IMG/VR virus record: IMGVR_UViG_3300048883_000043
Location: 1 to 33,985 of that record
Length of the DNA: 33,985 bases
DNA from: a virus
Strand: one strand, 5' to 3'
Under the pieces are notes generated by a model. The model was not told the origin of the DNA, ran no database searches, and saw nothing but the letters and a program-made list of their open reading frames with translations. Made by a program: the position numbers and the translations under genes. Below, one piece after another: positions 1-8,419 of this stretch (positions within the stretch are counted from its first letter, which is position 1; each line of letters opens with the position of its first letter).

Positions 1-925
1 CCTGATAGATGGCGTGCATAGAAACATCCACCAAAGCGACCGTAGGTACCATCTGGGTGGAGAACTTCTTGAACGAAACGGTAACGCTATTCACGTAACC
101 ATCTACCATGAAGTTCTCAGAGAACACCACACGAATGGGATTGGGTATCAAGAATGCAGAGTTCTGGACGTTAGCATCCATCAACTTCGACACATCTTCA
201 CCCCCGCCGCCCGCCAAGTCTATAACACTGTTCTCTTCATCAACAGCATCCTCCTCTGTAATAGCCCCGGAGAGGACCATGCGGTCATATCTTTCCTGTG
301 CATACTGGATGGCCTCTGGGCTAATACTCTGGCCGGTGATCCTGTCCAGAATGGCAATGTCTGCCAGCACCCCCAGTTCCTGTGCGGCCTCATCTGATCC
401 CGCTTTATTCTTTGCGGAGAACTCATCAAGACGGGAGGCAAATCCTTCAAGTTCCCTCTGGCTGTTAAGTACATCGCCCTTCTGTACCTCAACCTCACGA
501 TTGAACAGCATCTGCCAAGAGAAGGACATATCACCAATGCCGGGCTGTAGCAACTGGCTGGGAGATTGGTTGATCCACAACTGCGTATCTGTACGGGCTA
601 CCACTGACCTACTTAGTTCAGACGGGTTGAACTGGAAGTCCAACTTAGTACCAAGGTCATGGTGTAGAGCGTCAGTAGCGTTATTCAGGCGGTTACCATC
701 CGGCCCTAACTCAAACACCTCAGCAAGCAGACGCATATATCCACGTTGAATCAATCCGTCTGTGGGAATCGGTGCGGTGCCCTTACCTAGAAACTTGAAC
801 GGAGGATTACTGAAAGTGGCCTCACCAATCTGATCTGGTGTGGTGTACCCTGTTGACTGCACCGTATTGGCCATGGGGTGGAAGTTGACCACGGGGAGAC
901 TTGATGCCCCCGACCTACCATTCAT
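1..925 (-). CDS. Baseplate/tail hub protein of the CIS tube type, partial (C-terminus beyond window)
   Basis: An open frame of 308 codons runs from an ATG at 923-925 off the left edge without a stop. The start overlaps the TAA of the upstream tape-measure gene (TAATG). The middle reads LDFQFNPSELSRS, and near the cut the protein has IRVVFSENFMVDGYV followed by VSFKKFSTQMVPTVALVDVS. An N-terminal 'FxFNP' stretch and a later strand set ending in a Pro plus 'aLVdV' motif are typical of contractile-injection-system tube-initiator or LysM-type baseplate proteins (CIS_tube family), which join the tail tube to the hub. Residues about 150-260 are helical and acidic and look like an insert. A LysM domain, if present, would lie beyond the window. 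Position directly after the tape measure fits a baseplate role. The family is inferred from motifs; the tail location is well supported. Confidence 0.6.
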   Translation of the reverse strand, partial: MNGRSGASSLPVVNFHPMANTVQSTGYTTPDQIGEATFSNPPFKFLGKGTAPIPTDGLIQRGYMRLLAEVFELGPDGNRLNNATDALHHDLGTKLDFQFNPSELSRSVVARTDTQLWINQSPSQLLQPGIGDMSFSWQMLFNREVEVQKGDVLNSQRELEGFASRLDEFSAKNKAGSDEAAQELGVLADIAILDRITGQSISPEAIQYAQERYDRMVLSGAITEEDAVDEENSVIDLAGGGGEDVSKLMDANVQNSAFLIPNPIRVVFSENFMVDGYVNSVTVSFKKFSTQMVPTVALVDVSMHAIYQ

Positions 926-3054
926 TACGATCTCCTCAGGGTGTCTACAGCGGTAGAGTTTTCAATCAATCTGATTATCTGATTAGCGAGGGTCTGGGCG
1001 TCAGCAGCAGAAGAGCCAGTTCCTGTTAGGTGTATCGTGGGAGAAATGGTGATGACAGAGCCCCCAGACTCACCGTCTCCCGTCATCAGGTTCGCTGACG
1101 GGTGAGAAGCACGCATGGCTGTTTGGGTGTCTGGAACAGACAAGCCGTGGGGATAGATCATGGCGTCAGAACGTGGTGCCGTAGTGCTACTGGCACTAGC
1201 CCTATGGCCTGAAGTGCCGAACTTGGTACCGACCGGTGCCTTGGCACCAATGCGGGCTACATGCCATGGCTCACCCTCAGCCACACGTAGCCCGAAGCGT
1301 GAAGCATTTGCACCTATCCATGTCCACGCTGACCGTGGTCCCAGATCAGCGGCCATACCCAACTGGTGTAGGGAATGTCCCGGGGGAGCGGCGTAACCCT
1401 TAGCACGACCAGCGGCGTTGAGACTGTACGTCTTTCCGTTATACACCCTATTACCATTGGGGTCCTCGTCGTGTCTATCCAAGAACAGTGCCTTCTGGTC
1501 TGCCTCAGTTCGGACCCCACTTGTCAGACTTAGTACATGGCCCTCCTTCTCCGCCGCCGTGGCCATTGCTCGTAGGTTTCCTGAGAACCCTGCTTCCATG
1601 CCGGGCTGTATCACGTCATCGGGGTCTCCTGACATCGCTGTCAGCAGGCCACCAACGGCCATCAAACCCATACCTATCGGGGCACCGACGCCAGTGGCGG
1701 TGGTGGCCATACCTAGGGCGGTTGCACCCGCCCCAATCCCCAGCAATGTAGGTCCCAGTACCGAGGCTGCCTGACCCGCACCACGCAGCCAAGGATTGTT
1801 TGTAGCACTTATCTTGGCACCGACTAAGGTACTAAAGCGATCCTCAATGGCCGAAGCCACCCTGATCAGTGCCTGAGTGTTGTGCTCCATACGGTCGTAG
1901 TTGTCAACCTGACGATTATAGAACCGCTCCTCCCGTCGGGTCTCTTCAACCCGTGTACGCTCAAACTCAGTGGCGTATCCCTCCTCTACACCCATTCGTT
2001 GGCGGTGCTCCCGTTTAGCCGGATCGTACATACCTTCACCGCCCTTACTGCGGTACTCCAGATTCTGCTGGGCGTACTGAAGTACCATGTTCTGCATGTC
2101 CTCTGGCAGGCCAGAGCGGCTCAGGTTTGCCCTAGTCATGGACCCGGGCTGGAAGGCTCCCTGTACCATCCGCTGACTGGTCAGGCCCATGCGTTGGACG
2201 GTGTTTCTGATCACGTCCATCGGATCGTTAGCCTTACCACCCGGGCCGTACAAACCCATTCCTGTCATAATCGTCATAAGGTTGGAGGACCCGGGTGCTG
2301 CCAGAGCACCGATCATGGCGTTGGCGGCTCCCGTTGAGTAGCCAAACCCAGAGGACACCCTCATGCCTTGAACCCCCTGAGCCATCTGGGTGGCGTTGAG
2401 TCCGGTGGTTGCTTGCAACGCCAGCATCGACTCAACTCCACCGTTCCCCAATAGCAGTGGGTCCGACCGAGGACCCGTCAGGGGAGCACGATACTTATTC
2501 TGGTACTGCAACTGTGTGCCACCATACATCTGACGATAGAGCATACCTGTACGGTCAGCAGTTAGCATGTAGGGTGCTGCCCCTTGAGACCGTGCCCCAG
2601 CCCAGTTAATACCAGCAGTCATCTGCTGCATAACGGCTTGACCTACAGCACCCCACGCAGTCCTTCCTCCGAAAGCATTCTTCTCGCCAGTTTGGCCAGT
2701 GGCTCCAGCAAGCATGTTAGTGAACTTGCCCCATGTTCCGCTGGACAGGGGAGCGGTGGTGGTTTTAATACCACCGGCAGTGGTACTGCTACCAACATCG
2801 TGAACTGGTGCGCTGCCCGACCCGGAGGCCGAGGACTGGGCCACTCCCTGCAACGAAATCTGAGCGTCACGACCACGGTCTATCATCTTGCCTAGTTCAG
2901 CGTTTACCTCTCGCAAAGACTTGGCAAGGCTGCCGAACGATGAGTCCATCTTCTTGATGGCCTGTATGTCAGTCTTGAACCTACCCTTGAACGTAGCAAA
3001 GGCCGCCATACTCTGATCTTCGGATTCAGATATCTTTTCCTCGTCTTTAGGCAT
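925..3054 (-). CDS. Tape-measure-like tail protein with M15 (VanY/DacA-type) peptidase domain
   Basis: 709 aa. The ATG follows GGAG at six bases. The N-terminal 70 residues are charged and helical, with Gly/Ala/Ser-rich sequence after that. A long hydrophobic stretch lies at about residues 440-490, as in tape-measure proteins, which line the tail tube and may cross the membrane during DNA entry. Residues about 500-605 form a peptidase M15 domain: SLHQLGMAAD gives probable zinc ligands H563 and D570, and GEPWHV gives catalytic E595 and ligand H598. M15 enzymes cut D-Ala or L-Ala/D-Glu bonds in cell-wall peptides, so the domain probably opens the wall locally during infection. The gene sits directly after the tail chaperone frames and before a baseplate gene, the usual tape-measure place. 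At 709 aa it is short for a myovirus tape measure, so it could instead be a tail lysin with another tape measure elsewhere. Confidence 0.72.
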   Translation of the reverse strand: MPKDEEKISESEDQSMAAFATFKGRFKTDIQAIKKMDSSFGSLAKSLREVNAELGKMIDRGRDAQISLQGVAQSSASGSGSAPVHDVGSSTTAGGIKTTTAPLSSGTWGKFTNMLAGATGQTGEKNAFGGRTAWGAVGQAVMQQMTAGINWAGARSQGAAPYMLTADRTGMLYRQMYGGTQLQYQNKYRAPLTGPRSDPLLLGNGGVESMLALQATTGLNATQMAQGVQGMRVSSGFGYSTGAANAMIGALAAPGSSNLMTIMTGMGLYGPGGKANDPMDVIRNTVQRMGLTSQRMVQGAFQPGSMTRANLSRSGLPEDMQNMVLQYAQQNLEYRSKGGEGMYDPAKREHRQRMGVEEGYATEFERTRVEETRREERFYNRQVDNYDRMEHNTQALIRVASAIEDRFSTLVGAKISATNNPWLRGAGQAASVLGPTLLGIGAGATALGMATTATGVGAPIGMGLMAVGGLLTAMSGDPDDVIQPGMEAGFSGNLRAMATAAEKEGHVLSLTSGVRTEADQKALFLDRHDEDPNGNRVYNGKTYSLNAAGRAKGYAAPPGHSLHQLGMAADLGPRSAWTWIGANASRFGLRVAEGEPWHVARIGAKAPVGTKFGTSGHRASASSTTAPRSDAMIYPHGLSVPDTQTAMRASHPSANLMTGDGESGGSVITISPTIHLTGTGSSAADAQTLANQIIRLIENSTAVDTLRRS

Positions 3055-3068
3055 GGTTCACTCCAGAA

Positions 3069-3269
3069 CTAACTACGCCACTTTGCCATGGCGGCCCAGA
3101 ACGAACGCTGTCGTACAGACATCCTACGGATGTCCGAGAGCGTGTATCCGGGGTAACCTTGGGCAATAGCATCGTAGTTCCAATAAACGTGAGTCAAGTT
3201 AACCGAGTAAAAGGGACACCCAGTCAAGTACCATAGTGATGTCTTCACTACAGTAGGCGCACGGGGCAT
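3069..3269 (-). CDS. Second frame of the tail chaperone (frameshift extension or separately started 66-aa protein)
   Basis: This 66-codon frame overlaps the last 71 bases of the 267-aa chaperone in the +1 (equally -2) frame and runs on to 15 bases before the tape-measure start. Beyond the upstream stop it encodes a segment rich in Trp and Tyr, then LSDIRRMSVRQRSFWAAM. Helical 'L..I..M..R.R..W' endings are typical of the longer product of tail assembly chaperone pairs, which are usually made by programmed frameshifting just before the tape-measure gene. Two expression routes are possible. One is a slip inside the overlap, where CCCTTTT occurs six bases before the TAA. The other is separate initiation at the ATG at 3267-3269, which is preceded by GGAGGAGGTGA, a strong Shine-Dalgarno-like run. 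A TGA lies directly before that ATG, so any fusion must arise downstream of it. Confidence 0.6.
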   Translation of the reverse strand: MPRAPTVVKTSLWYLTGCPFYSVNLTHVYWNYDAIAQGYPGYTLSDIRRMSVRQRSFWAAMAKWRS

Positions 3270-4002
3270 TCACCTCCTCCAGTCTCGGGCCGGGCTGGTC
3301 ATCCAGCACGGCTCGGACAATGGTCTTGCGGTCTGCTAGGGATAGACCCTTTGACCATGCCCTACGTACCTGAATGGACCGATCATCATCCCATACGACA
3401 CTCTGCGTGACGATCTCCGTGTTCTGTACCGCAGTAGTGTCTCCCGCAGAGGCCACGGCCTTGGCGTCCTTGCCTGTCAGGTACTTAATGCTTACCACGG
3501 AACCATCCTTTAGGGTTATTTCCCTAGTAGAACGGGCGTCTCCCTTTGGCTCTTCTATCTCAAAGTCCGTGTCCAAGTTGACCTTGACCTCGTTGGATTC
3601 CTTACAACTAGGACATATCAAACTGAAGTCCCTGATATTTCCGTAGGTTGCACGGATGATCCCAAGGAACAGGAGATCCCTATCACCAATAATAAGGTTG
3701 TCCAACACAGATGGATCTGACGAAACTCGGATATTACCGATAGACGTGACCGAACGCCTCAGAAGCGCCGAGGTATATTCAGCGTAGGAAATGTCGTCCT
3801 TAGTTGCGATTCGGTCCAATGCTTCCTCGTCTTCTCCAGTCATCTCCACTACTGTTGCCACGCTCTGCCACTCGCCTGTCTCCGGGTCCACAAGACCCCG
3901 CATTAGGTTTACTGTTGTTGGAGCAGCCTTACCCACCTCTGGGGGTGGGTCTTGTATGGCTTCGTTAAATGATGCTGCGTCTTCTGCAAGGTTCATACTC
4001 AT
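3199..4002 (-). CDS. Tail assembly chaperone / T4 gp26-like baseplate hub protein with C4 zinc ribbon
   Basis: 267 aa, starting at an ATG with AGGAGA five bases upstream. A second in-frame Met is two codons later. The middle reads LDNLIIGDRDLLFLGIIRATYG, followed by CPSC (C130, C133), and near the C-terminus CAYC (C248, C251), so four cysteines could bind one zinc ion. A 'Dr.LL..iR..tYG...CP.C' layout recalls the T4 gp26/gp51 type of baseplate-assembly protein. Its place between the tube and tape-measure genes, with an overlapping second frame at its end, is that of a tail assembly chaperone. The two readings are compatible, because gp26-like proteins fill the chaperone slot in some myoviruses. 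Molecular function beyond tail assembly is not shown by the sequence. Confidence 0.65.
   Translation of the reverse strand: MSMNLAEDAASFNEAIQDPPPEVGKAAPTTVNLMRGLVDPETGEWQSVATVVEMTGEDEEALDRIATKDDISYAEYTSALLRRSVTSIGNIRVSSDPSVLDNLIIGDRDLLFLGIIRATYGNIRDFSLICPSCKESNEVKVNLDTDFEIEEPKGDARSTREITLKDGSVVSIKYLTGKDAKAVASAGDTTAVQNTEIVTQSVVWDDDRSIQVRRAWSKGLSLADRKTIVRAVLDDQPGPRLEEVNAPCAYCSEDITMVLDWVSLLLG
3209..3215 (-). other. Possible ribosomal slip site in the chaperone gene
   Basis: On the coding strand the run CCCTTTT lies in frame as TCC CTT TTA CTC GGT TAA, six bases before the stop of the 267-aa frame. A shift of +1 (or -2) here would read on as TTT TAC TCG GTT into the second frame. The run is homopolymeric but does not form a canonical X XXY YYZ heptamer in the zero frame, so the exact slip is uncertain. 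The GGAGGAGG about 55 bases upstream is too far away to act as an RF2-style stimulator. Confidence 0.3.
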
Positions 4003-4038
4003 TAGAGTCTCCTAGTATCCTAGTTATGCTGGGTTAGT

Positions 4039-4674
4039 TTAGGGCAGGGTCGTAATATCTGACCCCCATCTGATTTCAAAGCCCTCATGGTGCAACTGCA
4101 ACTGCTGGATCAGGATGCCGTTGTCACCAGCGTTGAGATCACTGATGGAGAACGACCCGGGCCAAGCGTTGTAGAGCACCACCTGCAAGCGCCTAGGCAG
4201 AATCACTGTGGTGTTGGCACTCGGGTCCACGTCGTACTGGTAGTTGTTGTCGCTGGAGGTAACCGGATGGTCAAACACTGTAACCGCTACAGTGCAGCGA
4301 TAATCCGATACGTCCGTGCCCTTATCCGAACCGTCACCGTTACCCTTAGATCCGAGTACAGAGAGTCCTCCCTGCCAAGCATGGATGAACTGTTGCCACT
4401 TGTACAACTGGTCCTGATTGGCGAACACACCTCGTGCCAGCGACACCGGAGCAAAGTCCGACTGTCCTACCATCTTATGCGGGTGGGTGTTCATCCCACC
4501 TTCCCTGTACGGGATGACCTCGTTGGTGACGGCTATACCTGACATCTGGGCAAAGCCCAGATTGGAAAGACCATCAGCCATTGTGTTCAACTCGGTGTCT
4601 TGAGGATAGATAGCCACCTTGAACTTAAAGTTCCTAAGGGGGTCAGTCCTCAGTGTTTGTGCGGATACTGTCAT
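4039..4674 (-). CDS. Tail tube protein (gp19-like)
   Basis: 211 aa. The N-terminus reads DPLRNFKFKVAIY, and later residues include FAQMSGIAVTNEVIPYREGG and the HPHKMVGQSDFAPVSLARGV stretch. This is the standard T4-like tail tube signature: an N-terminal 'F.f.v' strand, the 'f..vsGl....e...yreGg' loop and the 'lkrGv' strand. The protein would stack as hexamers inside the sheath and form the channel for DNA. Its place immediately after the sheath gene is the classic sheath-tube pair of contractile tails. The ATG lies 14 bases past the sheath stop. Confidence 0.9.
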   Translation of the reverse strand: MTVSAQTLRTDPLRNFKFKVAIYPQDTELNTMADGLSNLGFAQMSGIAVTNEVIPYREGGMNTHPHKMVGQSDFAPVSLARGVFANQDQLYKWQQFIHAWQGGLSVLGSKGNGDGSDKGTDVSDYRCTVAVTVFDHPVTSSDNNYQYDVDPSANTTVILPRRLQVVLYNAWPGSFSISDLNAGDNGILIQQLQLHHEGFEIRWGSDITTLP

Positions 4675-4688
4675 TTACTTAGTCCTTC

Positions 4689-6593
4689 CTAAAGGGTGTC
4701 GACTGCGTTGGAGCCGCCAGTCCACTGACTGACATTGATTATCACGAACTCAGCGGGGTACTGTAGAGCCAGCCCCACCTCAACGTGTATTTCACCGTTA
4801 GCAACGGTGCTATCTGTGTTGTTGGTCCCATCGCAGGTAACGTAGAACGCCAAATCGCTGGTACCTCCCTTGAGCCCGCCCTTGCCCCATAGGCCACGGA
4901 GTTCATTGGTAACTACCTGAGTAATTCGCTCCCTCAGATTAGAGTCGTTGGGCTCAAAGACCGCAAACTTGGTGATCTCCTTCATCCGAGCCTTCACGAA
5001 GTTCAAGGTCCTACGAATAGGAATGTATCGTGCAGGAGAGGTTGGTGCCAGAGTGCGAGTACCATTCAGGATGGCCCCGGTTCCCGGGACCAAGCGGATG
5101 GGGTTGATCCCCGCAGAGTACAGGGTACCTTCCTCGGCCTCGGTGTAGGTTGCAACCAGACCAAAGACGTTGGCCAAGTCGTAGTTAAACCCTGCGGGTG
5201 CCTGAGCCACAGACTTGAGCCTCTCTGCCTTAGCGTAGATAGCCATAACAGCACCACCTACCGCTGAGGTGCGTAGAGATGCAGGGCCCGTCTTAGTCGG
5301 GTCCGCTGCGGTCACTGCTGGGTAGTAGACTGCGCCATAACCGCTGTTAGAGTATGGAGACACTACGGTCACCGCTGCTGCGGCAGTGGTGGCGGTGGGG
5401 TCGGGGTCGATAATAACGAACCCGGTACCACGAGTTGAAGCATACGCCAGAGCGCTGTTCACCTCGGAAGAGGACGACACCCCCGGAAGATTGATCAGCA
5501 GGTCGCCAGTCACCTGATCCAAGTAAGCCAAGGCGGTGGTGTAGTCACTTGCAATCACCGCAGTCCCATCTGAGCCTCCCACCAAGGAGTACGTACCGGA
5601 AGTAACCGACGTGTTTGCAGCCTTGGTTGGGGTAGCCACGTTGGACACCCTGACGTAATCCGAATAGTTGTTCAAGAGGGTGAGCACGTAGCGATTGTGG
5701 GTGGCGTCAAGGGACACCTCAGTCCAACGCTCCTTCTCTCCACCATCCAACTTGATAACCATATCGAAGGTACCATAGGAGGTTGTCGATGCTGCCTCAA
5801 GACCAGCAGTGATATCAGCGGTTAGACCATCAGCCCAAGCGCCCTCGTTCTCAGCGGTCAGGAGGAAGTGGTTAGCAGCAACTCCAGCGGTGGCACCTTG
5901 TACATTGCCAGTGGCCTTCTCAGACTGCCCGCCTGTGGCTCCACCAGTCAAGGTGAAGGTAACGGCGGTAGCGAACGAGGTATTGAACTGCTCGCCAGAA
6001 GCATGGTTGTTGGTGACCTGTGAGGACACTGTGATGTACTGAGAGCCAGACACAGCGTCATTAATCTTTATTGTGGCCGAAGTGTCACCAGTGGCGTTGG
6101 CAAATGTCAGACCAACGTAGGTTTCCTTGGTCACACCCTTGTACTTAATGACGATGTCCAAGATACCAGTACCACCACCAGTAGCAGATGTGTCGTTATT
6201 TTCGTTCTTGGTGGCTTCAATGGTGATGTTGTCTCCATCGACACCAGCCAACTTAGACGTGGCAGTAAACAAGTTCTTGTTGGTGTCATGGACCAGCGCA
6301 AGGGTTGAATCAGTATTTGCCGCAGTGCTGGTGGTAAGCGTACGAACAACGTAACACTCAGTGCCTCCGTTGGCAAAGAACTGGTAAAGAGTATGCCCCA
6401 GTTCGTACAATGGATTGATGTCACCGAACGTAGCGGTGAAGGTTCCCCATGACTGAATCAGTATGGGCTTACCTATGGGACCTCTCGTGGACTTTCCCAC
6501 GAAAGAAGCGGTGGTGCGACCGGGACGATTGGTAACGACTGGCTTTAAAGCCGACTCGTTAACGTACACACCGGGTCGGGTATACGATGCCAT
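4689..6593 (-). CDS. Tail sheath protein
   Basis: 634 aa. It opens with the hallmark RPGVYVNE, followed by TTASFVGKSTRGPIGKP, FGDINPLYELG and FFANGGTECYVVRTL. The C-terminal part carries YIPIRRTLNFVKARM and FVIINVSQW, matching the conserved core of phage tail sheaths. This is the contracting outer layer of the tail. Between about residues 100 and 345 lies a Thr/Ser/Gly-rich beta region absent from minimal sheaths, probably one or two extra surface domains. A clear AAGGAG lies before the ATG. The gene proves the contractile tail type. Confidence 0.95.
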   Translation of the reverse strand: MASYTRPGVYVNESALKPVVTNRPGRTTASFVGKSTRGPIGKPILIQSWGTFTATFGDINPLYELGHTLYQFFANGGTECYVVRTLTTSTAANTDSTLALVHDTNKNLFTATSKLAGVDGDNITIEATKNENNDTSATGGGTGILDIVIKYKGVTKETYVGLTFANATGDTSATIKINDAVSGSQYITVSSQVTNNHASGEQFNTSFATAVTFTLTGGATGGQSEKATGNVQGATAGVAANHFLLTAENEGAWADGLTADITAGLEAASTTSYGTFDMVIKLDGGEKERWTEVSLDATHNRYVLTLLNNYSDYVRVSNVATPTKAANTSVTSGTYSLVGGSDGTAVIASDYTTALAYLDQVTGDLLINLPGVSSSSEVNSALAYASTRGTGFVIIDPDPTATTAAAAVTVVSPYSNSGYGAVYYPAVTAADPTKTGPASLRTSAVGGAVMAIYAKAERLKSVAQAPAGFNYDLANVFGLVATYTEAEEGTLYSAGINPIRLVPGTGAILNGTRTLAPTSPARYIPIRRTLNFVKARMKEITKFAVFEPNDSNLRERITQVVTNELRGLWGKGGLKGGTSDLAFYVTCDGTNNTDSTVANGEIHVEVGLALQYPAEFVIINVSQWTGGSNAVDTL

Positions 6594-6627
6594 TATGACT
6601 TCTCCTTAATACAGTGGGTTACGGGTT

Positions 6628-7365
6628 TCACGCTAGAACATCCAGCGTGATTTTATCCTTAAAGGTTGTGCTACCTGCTGCGTACCCATCTTCGGTACGA
6701 GCAACCTGATAGAGCCCGACTAGATTGGTGGCTGGGATCTCTGATGTCACAGATAGAGTATATACCTTACGGAATATCCTCTTCTTAAATCCTGCTTCCT
6801 CATCCAGCATATCTGCACCCCGCCAATCCAGCAGGTCCATGTGCCTATCAGTTGAATCGGCACCTACGGACAAGTACCCCTGTCGAAACGGGGCTATCTT
6901 GGTCAGTATGTGTGCTTGCAAGTACCGGTCGTGGATGACCGACCGGGTGAAAGTGGTGACCTGATAGAGCAGGTCTACTGGAACATGCTCCATGGCACTC
7001 ACGAAGGGTGAGGACGAGGAGCCTGAAAAACCAGTTAGAGTGGTTACATCATCGGTGGTATCCGGCCAGTAAGTAAACGACTTTGAGGAACCTGCGGTAG
7101 CATAGTGGCCATCAGCCTGCCCCGTCGGGGCTGTGCCTCGGAAGGCATAGATCCTCTGCTCAGAGTGCTGCCTGTTAGTAGCATGGTTGATGTCCAGTAG
7201 TTCAATTGTTATGAACGGATACTTCTTCTCGGTTTCTCCCTCTGGATAACGAAAGAACACTTGAACATCACGAGTGGCGTCTCTATCGTCAGACAACTGG
7301 ATGCCACTGAACTTAACCTTGAGGGCCTGATCCTCTGCCAGTAGGAACCCGGTGCGGTCAGTCAT
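6628..7365 (-). CDS. Neck/tail-completion protein (possible tail terminator)
   Basis: 245 aa when started at the ATG at 7363-7365. A GTG 15 bases earlier is also open, but the ATG has GGGTGAGG at suitable distance and overlaps the upstream stop by eight bases. The protein contains VQVFFRYPEGETEKKYPFITIEL near the N-terminus and YLQAHILTKIAPFRQGYLSV in the middle, a layout resembling mixed alpha/beta connector or terminator proteins that cap the tube. It is encoded immediately before the sheath, the usual place of tail terminator genes. No catalytic motif is visible. The role rests mainly on gene order. Confidence 0.5.
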   Translation of the reverse strand: MTDRTGFLLAEDQALKVKFSGIQLSDDRDATRDVQVFFRYPEGETEKKYPFITIELLDINHATNRQHSEQRIYAFRGTAPTGQADGHYATAGSSKSFTYWPDTTDDVTTLTGFSGSSSSPFVSAMEHVPVDLLYQVTTFTRSVIHDRYLQAHILTKIAPFRQGYLSVGADSTDRHMDLLDWRGADMLDEEAGFKKRIFRKVYTLSVTSEIPATNLVGLYQVARTEDGYAAGSTTFKDKITLDVLA

Positions 7366-7855
7366 CTGTGACAACCTCACCCATGAGTCGGTTCAGTTCC
7401 CGACTTATATCTTTGGACAGGGTCTTGGCTTCCTTGAGCAAGTTGCGCCTAAGAAAGGCCCTAGGGGGAATACTGTTAGCACCAAACTCCAAAGCCTTGG
7501 CCAGTGGCTGGTGACTACGGGGTACATCATACAGACCAAACTCAAACAAGTCGTCTGAGTCCTCCACCTGCCGTACGTCGTAGTACGGGGCTAGCGGAGC
7601 GTACTCCTTGTCCCTCTCCAACTTAGTACGTGACTTGTCCACATGAGTCTGTAGGGCCTTGTTAACGGCGATCTCCGTAAGGTCTGCCAACTGAAGGTAC
7701 AGTCTATTACCATGCGAAATCTGAGCGGGAATGCCTGAACTAAAGAAGCCTAGGTAGTCTTCGTCAGAGGAAGCGGTGGCGTCGTGAATCTTTGGCTCTG
7801 TGGCCATACGCTCTCCTAGCGTTCCTCTGGGCAGTTGAGAGATCCTAACGCTCAT
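7358..7855 (-). CDS. HK97 gp10-like neck / tail-completion protein
   Basis: 165 aa, ATG start. The C-terminal half has LAKALEFGANSIPPRAFLRRNLLKEA followed by a long helix. This 'vEfG....pPRpFlr.al' pattern is typical of HK97-gp10-like proteins that join head and tail. The central helix (about residues 52-85) is charged. The gene lies in the connector cluster between capsid and sheath and overlaps the start of the next gene. No clear Shine-Dalgarno precedes the ATG. Instead the short gap carries the TGGTGTA-type motif described separately. Confidence 0.6.
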   Translation of the reverse strand: MSVRISQLPRGTLGERMATEPKIHDATASSDEDYLGFFSSGIPAQISHGNRLYLQLADLTEIAVNKALQTHVDKSRTKLERDKEYAPLAPYYDVRQVEDSDDLFEFGLYDVPRSHQPLAKALEFGANSIPPRAFLRRNLLKEAKTLSKDISRELNRLMGEVVTDD

Positions 7856-7882
7856 TAGGATCTTGTTCTAATGATACACCAT

Positions 7883-8419
7883 TTAGGACGGGAGAGTTGC
7901 GGGCCATCCGTAGTCTACAAAGGCTAGAGCAGGCGGGCCGGGATCATTCACGAACTCCTGATCCAAATACTTCTCAATTCCCTCAAACACCACGAGGACA
8001 TTCTCCCTAGCACGTCCACGCACACGGTAGGTGGTAACAGAGTAGTACCTGCCATCATAAAAGAACATATCATTTAGGTGGTTACGGTACTCAGACACGT
8101 CACCAATACCTGCGTCGACCATATCCTTTACAGAAGTCGAACCACTGATAGTTTGTACGACATGCCGACCATCAGCGGTGGCAGTCTTGGTGTCCTCGGT
8201 CTCCTGAATCTGCAACACCGGAATGATTACTCCGGTCTTGTACCTCAGACCACCAGTCGCTAGAAGACCCTCGTCGTAAACGTCGTCGTAGAGGCTATCC
8301 GTGGAAGCGTTACTACCGAAAGGCTGAATCTCATACCACACGATGGTTTCACCGGTCTCTCGGTGGTACCTTCGATAGTTATCCGAGATATGGTCCAGTT
8401 CCCTACGAATGTTTACCAC
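7883..8419 (-). CDS. Head-tail connector protein (possible head-closure/stopper)
   Basis: 178 aa, starting with GTG inside TAGTG, where the stop of the upstream connector overlaps the start. The C-terminal portion is beta-rich with MFFYDGRYYSVTTYRVRGRARENVLVVFEGIEKY, a small-barrel look common in stopper proteins. The N-terminus is charged and helical. Order (capsid, fibre, adaptor, this gene, gp10-like, terminator, sheath) supports a head-closure role. There is no diagnostic motif, so the specific name is inferred from synteny only. Confidence 0.45.
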   Translation of the reverse strand: MVNIRRELDHISDNYRRYHRETGETIVWYEIQPFGSNASTDSLYDDVYDEGLLATGGLRYKTGVIIPVLQIQETEDTKTATADGRHVVQTISGSTSVKDMVDAGIGDVSEYRNHLNDMFFYDGRYYSVTTYRVRGRARENVLVVFEGIEKYLDQEFVNDPGPPALAFVDYGWPATLPS

